A DNA stretch of 64,000 bases from Streptomyces sp. VRA16 Mangrove soil (GCF_017377775.1 NZ_JAFVLN010000010.1:62001-126000); one strand, 5' to 3'. Shown: positions 16,795 through 25,598, numbered from the stretch's first letter. Notes: generated from the letters alone by a model not told the origin. Program-made: numbers and translations.

Positions 16795-17775
16795 TCAGGC
16801 GTGCCGGGCGAACTGTGCGGCTGTCCGCTGTACGGCGTCCGGCCGCAACGCGATTCCGGTGAAGGTGAGTTGCTGGCCGTAGATGTCGGTGAGCCGGATC
16901 GCGCCACCGCATCCGGCGCCGTCCTCGGAGAGGAAGTAGTTGTAGGACGTGCGGGACAGGCCGCGCCAACCGCCGCCGCTCGTCCGGACTTCGAGGCGGG
17001 CGACCGGATTGCGGTGGCCGATGGCCTGGATCGCGCACCAGTGGACGGACGAGCCGGTCTTGTAGCGGAGCGCGACGTTCGTGGACACGGCCGGGCTGAC
17101 CAGGGACCAGGTGATGGCTGTCTGTCCCTGCACCGGGGCGGCGAGCTGGGCGAACGCCTCGGCGCTCAGGTCGAGTTGACCGGGTTTGCAGGGCGCCGGG
17201 CACTCGTTGGTGACGCGGACCGTGATCGACTTTCCGGACGACGCCCGTACTCGGATGTAGGCGCCGCACGCCTTCGACGTCTCGTAGTCCGCGGTGTTCA
17301 TGGCCGCCGTCAGGGTGGTTCCCGCGGGCCCGAAGAGGCAGGCGCCGTCGCCGTCCCCCGCGTCGTAGAAGGTGGCGATGCCGTCGTACGTCCTGCCGGG
17401 GCGAATGCGGCCCGCGAGCGGGGCCGGGCCGCCGGCCGCCGGGGCGGGGGCGGGGGCGGCGGCAGTGGGGGAGGACCGCTTCTTGCTCTGGGCCGTGGCG
17501 GTCGGAGTCGCGCTGTGGCGGGGGGACTTGGCCGGTTTGGGGGACTTCGAGGGCTTAGAGGTGCGGGACGGGCTCGCCGGGGGTGTGGTGGCGGGGCTCG
17601 TCGTCGTACGGACCGCCGTGGCGTCGCCGTCGTCGCCGTCCCCGCCCAGCGTCACCATCAGCGTGCCGACGAGCGTCAGGACGGCGACGACCGCCAGGAG
17701 GGCGTACGGGGTGAAGCGGCTGCCGCGGCGGTCGCGGGCTCGGGATCCGGAACGGGCTCGGGGTCGGGGGGTCAC
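16795..17775 (-). CDS. Secreted bacterial expansin (EXLX-type)
   Basis: 326 residues: N-terminal membrane/signal segment (YALLAVVAVLTLVGTLMVTL), a long Ser/Thr/Pro/Lys linker to ~residue 120, then the two expansin domains. D1 is the double-psi barrel (YDGIATFYDAG..., NTADYETSKACGAYIRV, VRVTNECPAPCKPGQLDLS); D2 is the CBM63-like domain (SSVHWCAIQAIGHRNPVARLEVR, SYNYFLS, AIRLTDIYGQQL). Expansins loosen cellulose/peptidoglycan networks without hydrolysis. In Bacillus EXLX1 the key Asp lies in VTD; here that position reads VTN, so activity may differ. The gene lies between tadC and the pilin operon on the same strand, suggesting a wall-loosening role in pilus export, or an unrelated cellulose-surface role. 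Confidence 0.87.
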   Translation of the reverse strand: MTPRPRARSGSRARDRRGSRFTPYALLAVVAVLTLVGTLMVTLGGDGDDGDATAVRTTTSPATTPPASPSRTSKPSKSPKPAKSPRHSATPTATAQSKKRSSPTAAAPAPAPAAGGPAPLAGRIRPGRTYDGIATFYDAGDGDGACLFGPAGTTLTAAMNTADYETSKACGAYIRVRASSGKSITVRVTNECPAPCKPGQLDLSAEAFAQLAAPVQGQTAITWSLVSPAVSTNVALRYKTGSSVHWCAIQAIGHRNPVARLEVRTSGGGWRGLSRTSYNYFLSEDGAGCGGAIRLTDIYGQQLTFTGIALRPDAVQRTAAQFARHA

Positions 17776-17878
17776 TGGGGTCCTCTGGGCGGTCGGGGCG
17801 GCCGGGGGCGTGGCCTGTCTCCCTCTGGTGGTCGCCGCGGGCCGGAAGGTTGCCGCACCGGGCCGGGCCGGGCCGGGG

Positions 17879-18781
17879 TCAGCGGCCCAGGATCGAGCCG
17901 AAGTCGGAGCCCGAGCCGAGGAACATACCCGTGCCGATCAGGATCATCGTCGCGGGGAGCATGAAGACCAGGGTGACCATGGTGGCCTTGGGGATCGTCT
18001 TCGCGGCCCGGCGGCGGGAGTTCTGGGCGTCGGTGCGGCGCATGTCGGTCGCGAGCTGGATCAGCGTGTCGGCGATGGGTGAGCCGAGTTCCTCGCCCTG
18101 CTGGAGCGCCGAGACGAACTGGGCGACCTGCTCGGACGCGTTGCGCCGGCGCAGCTCGTCGAAGGCCTGGCGGCGCGGGACGCCCATGTCCATCTGGCGC
18201 AGCGTGATGCGGAGTTCGTCGGCCCAGGGGCCCTCGTACTTCTCCGCGACACGGTCGAGGGCCTGGCGGAAGCCGAGACCCGCCGAGACGACCACGGCGA
18301 GGACGTCGAGGAAGTCGGGAAGCGTGCGGTCGATGACGTCCTTGCGGTCGCGGACCGCCTGCCAGATCAGCGCGTCGGCGGCGAACGCGCCGAAGGCCAG
18401 GGTCAGCGCCCCGATCAGCGGCTGGCCGTTCTTGAAGAACACCAGGGCCATGAGGACGCCGAAGGCGCCGTAGACCGCGCGGCGGGCCGCGTAGCGGTCG
18501 ATGGTGAGGCCGCCGGGGTTGCCCGCCATGTCGATCTTGCGGCGCTTGGCGTCGACGCGGCGCGGGCCCATCAGGCGCAGGACGAGGGGCGCGAACCGCA
18601 TGCCCAGGCGGTCGATCGCCGAGCCGGTCGCGGAGACCCGGGTGGCACCGACTTCGAGGGCGAGCGCGAGGTCGCTGGGGACCTTGGCGTCGGCGCGGTA
18701 CATCCGGACGCCGGTGAAGATGCCGAGGACGGCCAGGCCCATGGCGAGGGCGAGGAGGAGACCGATGACGGGGGTGGACAT
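17879..18781 (-). CDS. tadC: Tad secretion membrane protein TadC
   Basis: 300 residues with a GspF/T2SSF domain in the C-terminal half: LPDFLDVLAVVVSAGLGFRQALDRVAEKY, the ELGSPIADTLIQLATDMR stretch and a final membrane helix (TMVTLVFMLPATMILIGTG). N-terminal helix at residues 5-25 and a pair near 105-140. TadC with TadB forms the inner-membrane platform on which the TadA ATPase acts. It follows tadB by 7 nt on the same strand, and the order tadA-tadB-tadC is canonical. Confidence 0.92.
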   Translation of the reverse strand: MSTPVIGLLLALAMGLAVLGIFTGVRMYRADAKVPSDLALALEVGATRVSATGSAIDRLGMRFAPLVLRLMGPRRVDAKRRKIDMAGNPGGLTIDRYAARRAVYGAFGVLMALVFFKNGQPLIGALTLAFGAFAADALIWQAVRDRKDVIDRTLPDFLDVLAVVVSAGLGFRQALDRVAEKYEGPWADELRITLRQMDMGVPRRQAFDELRRRNASEQVAQFVSALQQGEELGSPIADTLIQLATDMRRTDAQNSRRRAAKTIPKATMVTLVFMLPATMILIGTGMFLGSGSDFGSILGR

Positions 18782-18788
18782 GGGCTGC

Positions 18789-19739
18789 TCAGACCTCGAT
18801 CTTTCCCAGGCGGCGGATCACGAAGAAGCCGATCCCGTACAGGCCGAGCGAGACCAGGATCAGCGTCTGGCCGAGCGGCGATCCGGTCACGCGGGCCAGG
18901 GCGCCGTCGTTCGACGCGTTGACGAGGATCAGGGAGCCGAGGCCGAGGAGCGGGACCGTGAAGGCGGTGGCGTTGACCTCGGAGAGCATGGTGCGGATCT
19001 CGCGCCGGGTCTCCTTGCGGTCCTCCAGGGTCTGGGTGAGGTTGCGCAGGGAGGAGACGACCGTGCCGCCCGCCTTGTTCGCGAGGACCAGCGTCGTGAC
19101 GAGGACGATGAGTTCGCGGGAGGGCAGGCGTACGGCGAGTTCGTCGAGGGCGTCGTCGACGGACCGGCCGAGTGCCAACTGGTCGGCCACGCGCGAGAGT
19201 TCCTCGCCCGCCGGGGCCTCCAGCTCCTCCGCCGCCATGGCGAGCGAGGTGCGCAGGGCGAGTCCGGCCGCGGTCGCGTTGGCCAGCAGGCGGGCCACGT
19301 CCGGGAGTTGGTTGATGAACGCCTCGATGCGCTTCTGCCGCTGCCAGTTGAGGAAGATCGCGGCCGCCCAGACGGCCACGGCCGCGGCGATCGGGCCGAA
19401 GAACGGGGCCAGGGCCGTCGCCGCGAGCAGCCACAGCGCCGCGACGACCACGGCCACGTAGACGAAGAACTCGCCCGGTGTCAGGTCGAGGCCGGTCGCG
19501 GAGAGGCGCAGGTGCAGGGCCCTGCCCAGGCGGGTGCGGCGCAGGCGGCGGTCGACCGCGACGAAGCGGCGGGTCCTGCCTCCGGCGCCGTGCGCGGCGC
19601 CGGCGCCCGGGTAGTCGTCGAGGCGGTCGACGAGGGCCTGGCGCTGGGCGCGCCCGGACGCGTAGACGTGCACGCCGGCGATGGCGACGAGACAGGTCAG
19701 GACGGTGGCGACGAGCGTGACGAGGACGGGCGTCGTCAT
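18789..19739 (-). CDS. tadB: Tad secretion membrane protein TadB
   Basis: 316 residues, GspF/T2SSF family. N-terminal membrane helix, a basic region (VDRRLRRTRLGRALHLRL), two helices near 90-145, the F-domain core LPDVARLLANATAAGLALRTSLAMAAEEL and VDDALDELAVRLPSRELIVLVTTLVLANKAGG, and a final helix pair (LGQTLILVSLGLYGIGFFVIRRLG). It is the platform partner of TadC for Flp pilus extrusion. A GC-rich hexamer repeat of ~45 bp separates it from tadA upstream. Confidence 0.92.
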   Translation of the reverse strand: MTTPVLVTLVATVLTCLVAIAGVHVYASGRAQRQALVDRLDDYPGAGAAHGAGGRTRRFVAVDRRLRRTRLGRALHLRLSATGLDLTPGEFFVYVAVVVAALWLLAATALAPFFGPIAAAVAVWAAAIFLNWQRQKRIEAFINQLPDVARLLANATAAGLALRTSLAMAAEELEAPAGEELSRVADQLALGRSVDDALDELAVRLPSRELIVLVTTLVLANKAGGTVVSSLRNLTQTLEDRKETRREIRTMLSEVNATAFTVPLLGLGSLILVNASNDGALARVTGSPLGQTLILVSLGLYGIGFFVIRRLGKIEV

Positions 19740-19761
19740 GACACGGCTCCCAGGCGTGGGG

Positions 19762-19806
19762 CGGGTACGGGTACGGGTGCGGGCGCAGGTACGGGTACGG
19801 GTACGC
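19762..19806. repeat. Hexanucleotide tandem repeat (GGTACG variants)
   Basis: About seven units of GGTACG or GGTGCG/GGCGCA fill most of the 76-bp gap between tadA and tadB. A slippage-prone spacer with no visible gene function. Confidence 0.7.
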
Positions 19807-19815
19807 GTGCCGGGG

Positions 19816-21174
19816 TCATCCCGTGGCCTCCCTCGTGTTGCGTGCCTCGACGGCTTCCACGACGCCGAACGCCGGGGGCACCGACTCCCCCGCCACGTAC
19901 AGCCGGTCGGCGACGCGGCGCGGCATCGGCAGGTGCTCGTAGTAGCCGTGGACCCGGCGCGGACCGCCGGTGTCGGTGAAGGTGTGCGGCTGGGTGACGA
20001 AGCGGGAGACGGTGGCGATGGTGAACTGTTCGCGGCCGTGCGAGACGAGGAGGGCGATCTCGGTGACGCGGCGGGAGCCGTCGGCGTGCCGGGTGAGCTG
20101 GACGAGGACGTCGACCGCGGAGTTGATCTGGTCGCGCAGCGCCTCGAAGGGCACGTCGACCTCGGACATCGAGCCGAGGGTCTGGAGGCGGGTGAGGGCG
20201 TCCTCCGCGGTGTTCGCGTGGACCGTGGCGAGGGAGCCGTCGTGGCCGGTCGACATGGCCTGGAGCATGTCGAGGGTCTCGCCGCCGCGGACCTCGCCGA
20301 CGATGATGCGGTCGGGGCGCATGCGCAGGCTGTTGCGGACGAGGTCGCGGATGGTGACCTGGCCCTTGCCCTCGACGTTCGCCGGGCGGGATTCGAGGCG
20401 GATCACGTGGTCCTGCTGGAGCTGGAGTTCGGCCGAGTCCTCGATGGTGATGATGCGTTCGTGGGACGGGATCAGCGCCGAGAGGGCGTTGAGCAGCGTG
20501 GTCTTCCCGGAGCCGGTGCCGCCGCTGACGATGATGTTGAAGCGGGCACGGACGCAGGCCGCTAGGAACATCAGCATGTGCTCGTCGAGCGAGCCCAGGC
20601 CGATGAGTTCGGTGAGGCTGTACGCGCGCGGGAAGCGCCGGATGGTGAGCGTGGCGCCGGTCAGGGCGAGCGGCGGGATGATCACGTTGACGCGCTCGCC
20701 GGTGGGCAGGCGGGCGTCGACCATGGGGTTCGACTCGTCGACCCTTCTGTTCACGGTCGACACGATGCGTTCGATGGTCTGCATGAGTTGTTCGGCGGAC
20801 GCGAAGCGGAGCGGGAGCTGTTCCACGCGGCCCGCTCGCTCCACGAAGATCGCGTCCGGGCCGTTGACCATGATCTCGGTGACGGAGGCGTCGGCGAGGA
20901 GCGGTTCGAGGATGCCGAGGCCGAGGGCCTCGTCGACGACGCGGCGGATCAGCTGGGTGCGCTCGGTGGAGGAGAGGACCGGGCCCTCGCGGCTGATGAT
21001 GTGGCCGAGGACGCGCTCCAGGCGGACGCGGCGGTCCGCGGCCTGGAGCGAGGACATCTCCGCGAGGTCGATCTCCTCCAGGAGCTTGGCGCGGTAGACG
21101 GCCACGAGGCTGTTGTCGCGGGACGGTTCGACGGTGGTGTCTCGGGTGGCCACCACTCTGCTGCGCAGGCTCAT
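19816..21174 (-). CDS. tadA: Tad pilus secretion ATPase TadA/CpaF
   Basis: A 452-residue CpaF/TadA-type secretion ATPase that powers Flp pilus assembly. N-terminal helical domain, then the CpaF block (LLADASVTEIMVNGPDAIFVERAG), Walker A GGTGSGKTTLLNAL near residue 215-225, Asp box ITIEDSAELQL, Walker B region RPDRIIVGEVRGGETLDMLQAMSTGHDGS and the His box-like HANTAEDALTRL. Full length for the family. ATG at 21174 overlaps the upstream pseudopilin stop, so translation is probably coupled. Confidence 0.95.
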   Translation of the reverse strand: MSLRSRVVATRDTTVEPSRDNSLVAVYRAKLLEEIDLAEMSSLQAADRRVRLERVLGHIISREGPVLSSTERTQLIRRVVDEALGLGILEPLLADASVTEIMVNGPDAIFVERAGRVEQLPLRFASAEQLMQTIERIVSTVNRRVDESNPMVDARLPTGERVNVIIPPLALTGATLTIRRFPRAYSLTELIGLGSLDEHMLMFLAACVRARFNIIVSGGTGSGKTTLLNALSALIPSHERIITIEDSAELQLQQDHVIRLESRPANVEGKGQVTIRDLVRNSLRMRPDRIIVGEVRGGETLDMLQAMSTGHDGSLATVHANTAEDALTRLQTLGSMSEVDVPFEALRDQINSAVDVLVQLTRHADGSRRVTEIALLVSHGREQFTIATVSRFVTQPHTFTDTGGPRRVHGYYEHLPMPRRVADRLYVAGESVPPAFGVVEAVEARNTREATG

Positions 21175-21175
21175 C

Positions 21176-21691
21176 TCAGCTCCCTCCGTTGTCGCGGTCG
21201 TTCGGCATCGTCGCCGTGCGGTGCAGGTCCCAGCCGCCGAACAGGGGGATGACGGCGGGGACGTGGACCGTGACGGTGGCGGTGACCGTGTCGCCGGTGG
21301 ACACGGCCGCCGACGGGTGCAGCCAGGTGCTGGCCGCGCCGGACGCGGCTGCTCCGCCGGAGCCGGGGGTCAGGGATTCGGCCCGTGCCGCGGCGCGGGC
21401 GGCGCTGCCGGCCTGGTTGGCGCCGTAGCCGACCAGGCCCAGCTGGATCGCGGCCATGCCGATCACCAGGAGGAACGGGAGGAAGCCGGCGAACTCCAGC
21501 ATGGAGACGCCGCGGTCGTCCGGCTTCCGGTGACGGTGCGTCGCGGCGGAGGTCTTGGGGGAGGTCTTGGGGGTCGCCCCCTCCTCCCCTTCCCGTCCCG
21601 AAACCGCGGGCTTCGCCCCCGGGCCCCAACTCGTTGCGTGGGCGGCATCGCGCCGGTGGGGGCTGGTCGCGCCGTTCCCCGCGCCCCTCAC
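21176..21691 (-). CDS. TadE-like pseudopilin with repeat-derived N-terminal extension
   Basis: The core (from the ATG at 21502) is a TadE pseudopilin: GVSMLEFAGFLPFLLVIGMAAIQLGLVGYGANQAGSAARAAARA, with the Glu of the pilin-type signal and one membrane helix, then a beta-rich outer part. In frame upstream there is no ATG/TTG, but a GTG at 21691 overlaps the stop of the preceding gene as GTGA. That start gives 171 residues with ~60 extra residues encoded mostly by a dispersed Streptomyces repeat (about 21656-21699). Either the long coupled form is real or the short form (109 residues) is used; similarity begins only at KPDDRGVSMLEF. Confidence 0.8.
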   Translation of the reverse strand: MRGAGNGATSPHRRDAAHATSWGPGAKPAVSGREGEEGATPKTSPKTSAATHRHRKPDDRGVSMLEFAGFLPFLLVIGMAAIQLGLVGYGANQAGSAARAAARAESLTPGSGGAAASGAASTWLHPSAAVSTGDTVTATVTVHVPAVIPLFGGWDLHRTATMPNDRDNGGS

Positions 21692-21699
21692 GGGGCCGT
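21656..21699. repeat. Dispersed Streptomyces repeat, copy 1
   Basis: GC-rich motif GCTGGTCGCGCCGTTCCCCG followed by CGCCCCTCACGGGG, related to the copies at 23426, 36262 and 46667. Here it lies across the junction of the TadZ-TadE fusion gene and the following tadE. Confidence 0.75.
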
Positions 21700-23274
21700 T
21701 CCTTCGGACGCCGCTCCTGCCTGGCCCTTGACCTCCCAGCCCGGGTTCACGCCCGGGAAGAACAGGGGGACCTTCACCTGCACCGTGGCCTTCATCAGGG
21801 TCCCGTCGTCGGCGCACGTGACGGTGGCGCTCTGCCAGGCCGACGGGAGGTGTTTCCTGCCCGCCGTGGTGCAGGCTCCCGCCGCGTCGCCGTTCCCGGC
21901 CTGCGCGGAGGTCGCCGCGCGGGCCGCCTCGTCCGCCGCGTTCCCGGCGAGGGAGTACGTGTAGCCGTACAGGACGCACTGCCACATGAGGGCCATGACG
22001 ATCAGGACCAGGGGGAACATCGCGGCGAATTCGAGGGTCACGGCGCCCTTGTCTGCGCGGCGCCGGGAGCGGCGGCCGCCCTGGTCGGGGGGCGGGGCGG
22101 CGACCAGGCCGAGTTCGCCGGCCAGGGTCCACAGGGCCTGCTTCACCGTGGAGCGGTTGTCGAGGTCCTGCATGCGGCCCGCGTCGACGGCGGCCTGCAG
22201 TTCTTTGTAGGCGGCGGGGACAGTGGCGCGGGTCGTCTTCGTGCCCGTGACGCGCTCGACGAGGGTGGGCTGGATCTCGGCGGAGCGTGCGTGGCGGTTG
22301 ACGACGGTCAGGGTCTCCTCGGCCTTGCGGATCTGGAGGCGGTCCCAGAGGCGGACCATGCGCTTGGCGGCGCGTACGGCGACGACGTCCGGGGTGACCA
22401 GCAGGACGGCCTGGTCGGCGAGTTCGACCGCCGCGGCGTTGGCGGCGCCCATCTGTGTGCCGCAGTCGACGACCACGACCTCGTAGCGGGCCCGCAGGGC
22501 GTGCACGACCTGGCGGGCGACGCGGTCGGTGACCTCCTCGCCGCGTTCGCCGTCGGCGGGGGCGAGGAGGAGGTCGATGCCGGTCTCGTGGGTGAAGACG
22601 GCGTCGGCGAGGACGCGCGGGGTGATGTCGTGGATCGCGGCGAGGTCGGCGACGGAGCGGCGGAACTGGACGTCGAGGTAGGAGGCGACGTCGCCGGACT
22701 GGAGGTCGAGGTCGAGCAGTGCCACGGAGCGGCCCGACGCCCGTGCGGCGAGGGCGAGCTGGACGGCGGCGAGGGTGGTGCCGACGCCGCCCTTGGCGCC
22801 TGTGACGGCGACGACGCGGGCGCCGCCGCCCGCCGGGACGAGTTCGCCTCCGGGTGAGCCCGCGAGGTGGCGGCGCATGCCGGCGGACCAGGAGGCGGCG
22901 GCCTGGACGCGTTCGGCGAGGGCGTCGTAGCTGAGCGGGAAGGGGACGATGCCGCGGGCGCCGCTGTCCATGGCGGCGGTGAGCAGGGCGGGGCTGGTGT
23001 CGGCGGTGACCAGGACGACGCCCACCGCGGGGAAGCGGAGGACGAGGTCGCGGATGAGGTCCAGGGCCGGTACCGGGCCTATGCGTTCGTGTACGAGGAC
23101 GACCTCGGGGAGTTCGTCCAGGGACTCGGCGGCGAGGCGGGCCAGCAGGTCGAGGAGGGCGGTGGAGTCGGGGACGGGCGGGGCCGGTTCGGTGTCGGGG
23201 AGCTGGGAGAGCAGGGTGATGAGGGCGCGGGCGCCGTCCGGGTCCCCGACGGCCGGGAGAATGCGCGTGGTCAT
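21688..23274 (-). CDS. TadZ/CpaE-like ATPase fused to a TadE pseudopilin
   Basis: 528 residues. N-terminal ~130 form a degenerate receiver-like domain (VGVVLVTADTSPALLTAAMDSGARGIVPFP). Then a MinD/CpaE-type ATPase: deviant Walker A GAKGGVGTTLAA near 165-176, DLDLQSGD, VVVDCGTQMG. TadZ/CpaE localises the Tad machine. After a basic linker (GGRRSRRRADKG) comes AVTLEFAAMFPLVLIVMALMWQCVLYGY, a TadE-type signal and membrane helix with an outer C-terminal domain. So a cytosolic positioning ATPase and an extracytoplasmic pseudopilin are in one chain, with no stop or start between. ATG at 23274 follows CAGGGAGA. If the chain is not cleaved, the ATPase would be tethered to the pilus base. Confidence 0.87.
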   Translation of the reverse strand: MTTRILPAVGDPDGARALITLLSQLPDTEPAPPVPDSTALLDLLARLAAESLDELPEVVLVHERIGPVPALDLIRDLVLRFPAVGVVLVTADTSPALLTAAMDSGARGIVPFPLSYDALAERVQAAASWSAGMRRHLAGSPGGELVPAGGGARVVAVTGAKGGVGTTLAAVQLALAARASGRSVALLDLDLQSGDVASYLDVQFRRSVADLAAIHDITPRVLADAVFTHETGIDLLLAPADGERGEEVTDRVARQVVHALRARYEVVVVDCGTQMGAANAAAVELADQAVLLVTPDVVAVRAAKRMVRLWDRLQIRKAEETLTVVNRHARSAEIQPTLVERVTGTKTTRATVPAAYKELQAAVDAGRMQDLDNRSTVKQALWTLAGELGLVAAPPPDQGGRRSRRRADKGAVTLEFAAMFPLVLIVMALMWQCVLYGYTYSLAGNAADEAARAATSAQAGNGDAAGACTTAGRKHLPSAWQSATVTCADDGTLMKATVQVKVPLFFPGVNPGWEVKGQAGAASEGTAP

Positions 23275-23596
23275 CGAGTCTCCCTGGGGGCTGTTGTTCC
23301 GGTACCGGGGTGTGTGCACTGCCCCTTGAACGGGCGTCCGGCGCCTGTCGTCTCGCCCACCCGTGCCGCCCCGGGCGGCAGACCGGCCAAGGCTGCGACG
23401 ACCGCACCGGCGGCCACGGGACGAGCCCCGTCAGGGGGGCGGGGAACCGCGCGAGCGGGCCCCACCGGGCCGCGGCCGACGACGAGACCTTTCGGGGGTC
23501 TGGGGGCGCAGCCCCCCGGGGCGGGTCGGGCAGGGGTGGCGGGAATCCCCGGCCCCGCGCACCGCGAACCAGCAGCAATCACCACGCCCGGCCCCC
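23275..23596. other. Repeat-rich gap between cpaB and the TadZ fusion gene
   Basis: 322 bases without a gene. It is filled by two dispersed repeat modules (see 23426-23523) and GC-rich low-complexity sequence. The TadZ ribosome binding site is at its edge. No promoter evident. Confidence 0.5.
23426..23523. repeat. Dispersed Streptomyces repeat, copy 2 (two modules)
   Basis: Module one, 23426-23470, contains GTCAGGGGGGCGGGGAACCG, the inverse of the motif in copy 1. Module two, 23497-23523, is a GGTCTGGGGGCGCAGCCCCC hairpin. Both are common intergenic repeats in this genus. Confidence 0.7.
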
Positions 23597-24319
23597 CTAC
23601 TTGTCCTCGTCCAGCGTGTACGTCCGGTCCCCCGGTGGAACCGACCCGTCACTGCCCGGCGCCACCAGCGCCAACCGCACATGGGTCGCGAACGACTCGG
23701 CGTACGCGACCCGTTGGGCGTCCGCCGCGCCGAGCGCGAACGTGATCGGCACGGCCTCCCCCTGGCGCCGCACGCTCGAATTGCCGGAGGCGTTCGCCCC
23801 CTGCTGGTCGATCGGGGTGAGCTTGCCGACGTCGATGACCTCGGCGTTCTCCACGATGACCTTGGACTGGTCGTGCTCCTTGTCGTTCTCCGCCTTGAAG
23901 GTGGCGTAGATGTTCACCTTCGACCCGGGGTTGATCTTGCCCGCGACACCCGTCTCGGCGTCGATCATGATGGCGATCTCCTGCTGCCCCGCCTTGAGTT
24001 CGGGCCGCGCGACGATCATGTCCTGCTGGAGCAGGGAGCCCTTCTTCAGCTGCGTGACGGCGATCTTGCCGCGGATCTCGTTCAGGCTGGTGATCGCGGT
24101 GGAGGAGAGCCAGCGCTTGGGCATCTCCACCTTCTCGAACTGGTCCTGCGACAGCTCCTTGTACGGGGCGACGTCCTGCTTCAGACGGTACGCGGTGGTC
24201 TCGTCGCCCACCTTGGAGTTCACGTCACGGATCACCGACAGCACGCCGGCGAAGGCCGCGAGGGCGCACAGGGCCGAGACGACCAGGAGAATGACGCCGC
24301 GGCGCTGACGTGAATTCAT
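23597..24319 (-). CDS. cpaB: Flp pilus assembly protein CpaB/RcpC (SAF domain)
   Basis: 240 residues: one N-terminal membrane helix (GVILLVVSALCALAAFAGVLSVI), then a SAF-type domain (DVAPYKELSQDQFEKVEMPKRWL, RGKIAVTQLKKGSLLQQDMIV) and a C-terminal RcpC-like part (AIMIDAETGVAGKINPGSKVNIYATF). CpaB belongs to the Tad assembly complex; in diderms it contacts the secretin, in this monoderm it probably lies at the membrane/wall interface. Same strand as the other tad genes and the zinc-ribbon protein gene upstream. Confidence 0.9.
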   Translation of the reverse strand: MNSRQRRGVILLVVSALCALAAFAGVLSVIRDVNSKVGDETTAYRLKQDVAPYKELSQDQFEKVEMPKRWLSSTAITSLNEIRGKIAVTQLKKGSLLQQDMIVARPELKAGQQEIAIMIDAETGVAGKINPGSKVNIYATFKAENDKEHDQSKVIVENAEVIDVGKLTPIDQQGANASGNSSVRRQGEAVPITFALGAADAQRVAYAESFATHVRLALVAPGSDGSVPPGDRTYTLDEDK

Positions 24320-24409
24320 GGACGGGACAACCTCGTTGCGAGTCGGACGGACAGGGACGGGACGGACGGAGGCGGGCAGGGCGGGCGGAAGCGGAGGCCG
24401 GCGGGCGGA

Positions 24410-25369
24410 TCAGTGCGGGGCCCTGGGCAGGGCGGCCCGCGCCGAGGCGGCGGCCGGGGCGAGGGCCGAGGCCGACGCCGAGCGCCCGCCTCCCACCCGC
24501 TCCCCCGGCGTCTCGGCGACGGACAGCGGAGCCGCGCAGAACCCGCAGCGGTCCCCGATGAGTTCGAGCCCGCACCAGCGGCAGCTCTCCCGCCGCACGG
24601 ACGACACGAGCTGGTAGAGCACGGAGATGTCGGGGATCGCCGCGGCGAACTCCACGATGCGGCCGGGGCTGCCGGGCTTCCCGGTGGCCCACCAGCGCGC
24701 CGACTCCGCCGGCAGCCGCGCCTCAGTCACCCCGTTCACCCGCCAGGCCGGGGCGAGGGTCCCGGTGACCCAGTCGGGGGTCTGCTGCCCGGGGGCGTAG
24801 AAGAGGTGCGTGCCGAAGGAGGGCCCGCCGGGCACCTCGCCGCCGGTCGTCGCGCCGAGCCGGACCAGCTCGGGCTGGGGCGAGGCGACCACCGCGAACT
24901 GGGCGCCGGGCGCCCATGACTTGGTGTGCGCGCGCAGTGAGACGGGGACCCGGTCGAGCTTGGCGACGGAGCCGACGACGGCGCCCGCGTACACGTAGTG
25001 GGCGAGCAGCCGCGCGGCGGAGGCGAGGACTCCGGGGCTGAAGTCGCAGATCGACAACTGGCGCAACTGCAGGGCCAGTACGGCCAGTCCGAGCGGTGGC
25101 AGTTCGGGCCGCAGGATCGCGATCCGGTCACTTTCGAGCACGGAACGGACCGAGTGCAGCCGGTGGACGACGGAGTCAGGTGCGGACTGCGGACAGAGCA
25201 CGATCACATAGCCGTGCTGCTCGATCAGCGTATGGACGTCGATGATCGCCCGGTCGAGCGGATACCGCTCCTGCGGCTCCCCCACCGGCAGCACGGAGGC
25301 CGTCGGTGTGTGCCGGTCGGGTGAGACGAGCACGAGGTCGGGGTCGGTCACGGCTATGGCGGTCGGCAC
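24410..25369 (-). CDS. Hypothetical protein with C-terminal zinc ribbon, upstream of the tad genes
   Basis: 319 residues, function unknown. No signal peptide. Most of the chain is an alpha/beta domain (DRAIIDVHTLIEQHGYVIVLCPQSAPDSVVHRLHSV). Near the C-terminus a zinc-ribbon pattern CRWCGLELIGDRCGFC is followed by an Ala/Ser-rich tail. Start GTG at 25369 follows GGGGGT; an earlier GTG at 25405 is possible. It is the first gene on this strand before cpaB (90-nt gap) and may be an intracellular regulator or assembly factor of the Tad system. Confidence 0.75.
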   Translation of the reverse strand: MPTAIAVTDPDLVLVSPDRHTPTASVLPVGEPQERYPLDRAIIDVHTLIEQHGYVIVLCPQSAPDSVVHRLHSVRSVLESDRIAILRPELPPLGLAVLALQLRQLSICDFSPGVLASAARLLAHYVYAGAVVGSVAKLDRVPVSLRAHTKSWAPGAQFAVVASPQPELVRLGATTGGEVPGGPSFGTHLFYAPGQQTPDWVTGTLAPAWRVNGVTEARLPAESARWWATGKPGSPGRIVEFAAAIPDISVLYQLVSSVRRESCRWCGLELIGDRCGFCAAPLSVAETPGERVGGGRSASASALAPAAASARAALPRAPH

Positions 25370-25598
25370 GCATGCACCCCCGGTCGCTCTGCGCTCCTCT
25401 GACACTGCGGTCCGTGCAGTCCATCGCGGCCCTGCTGCCAGTGCACCCTATCCGCGCGACCGCCCGGCAACACCCAACTTCGCACTGTTCATGGCCAGAT
25501 GGGTTCGGGTTGGCGCGGATCCATCCCCTCCGTCACCGCGCGGCGGACGCGGAACGGAGCGCATACGGAACGAATACGGACCGATCGGGGACGCCCCC

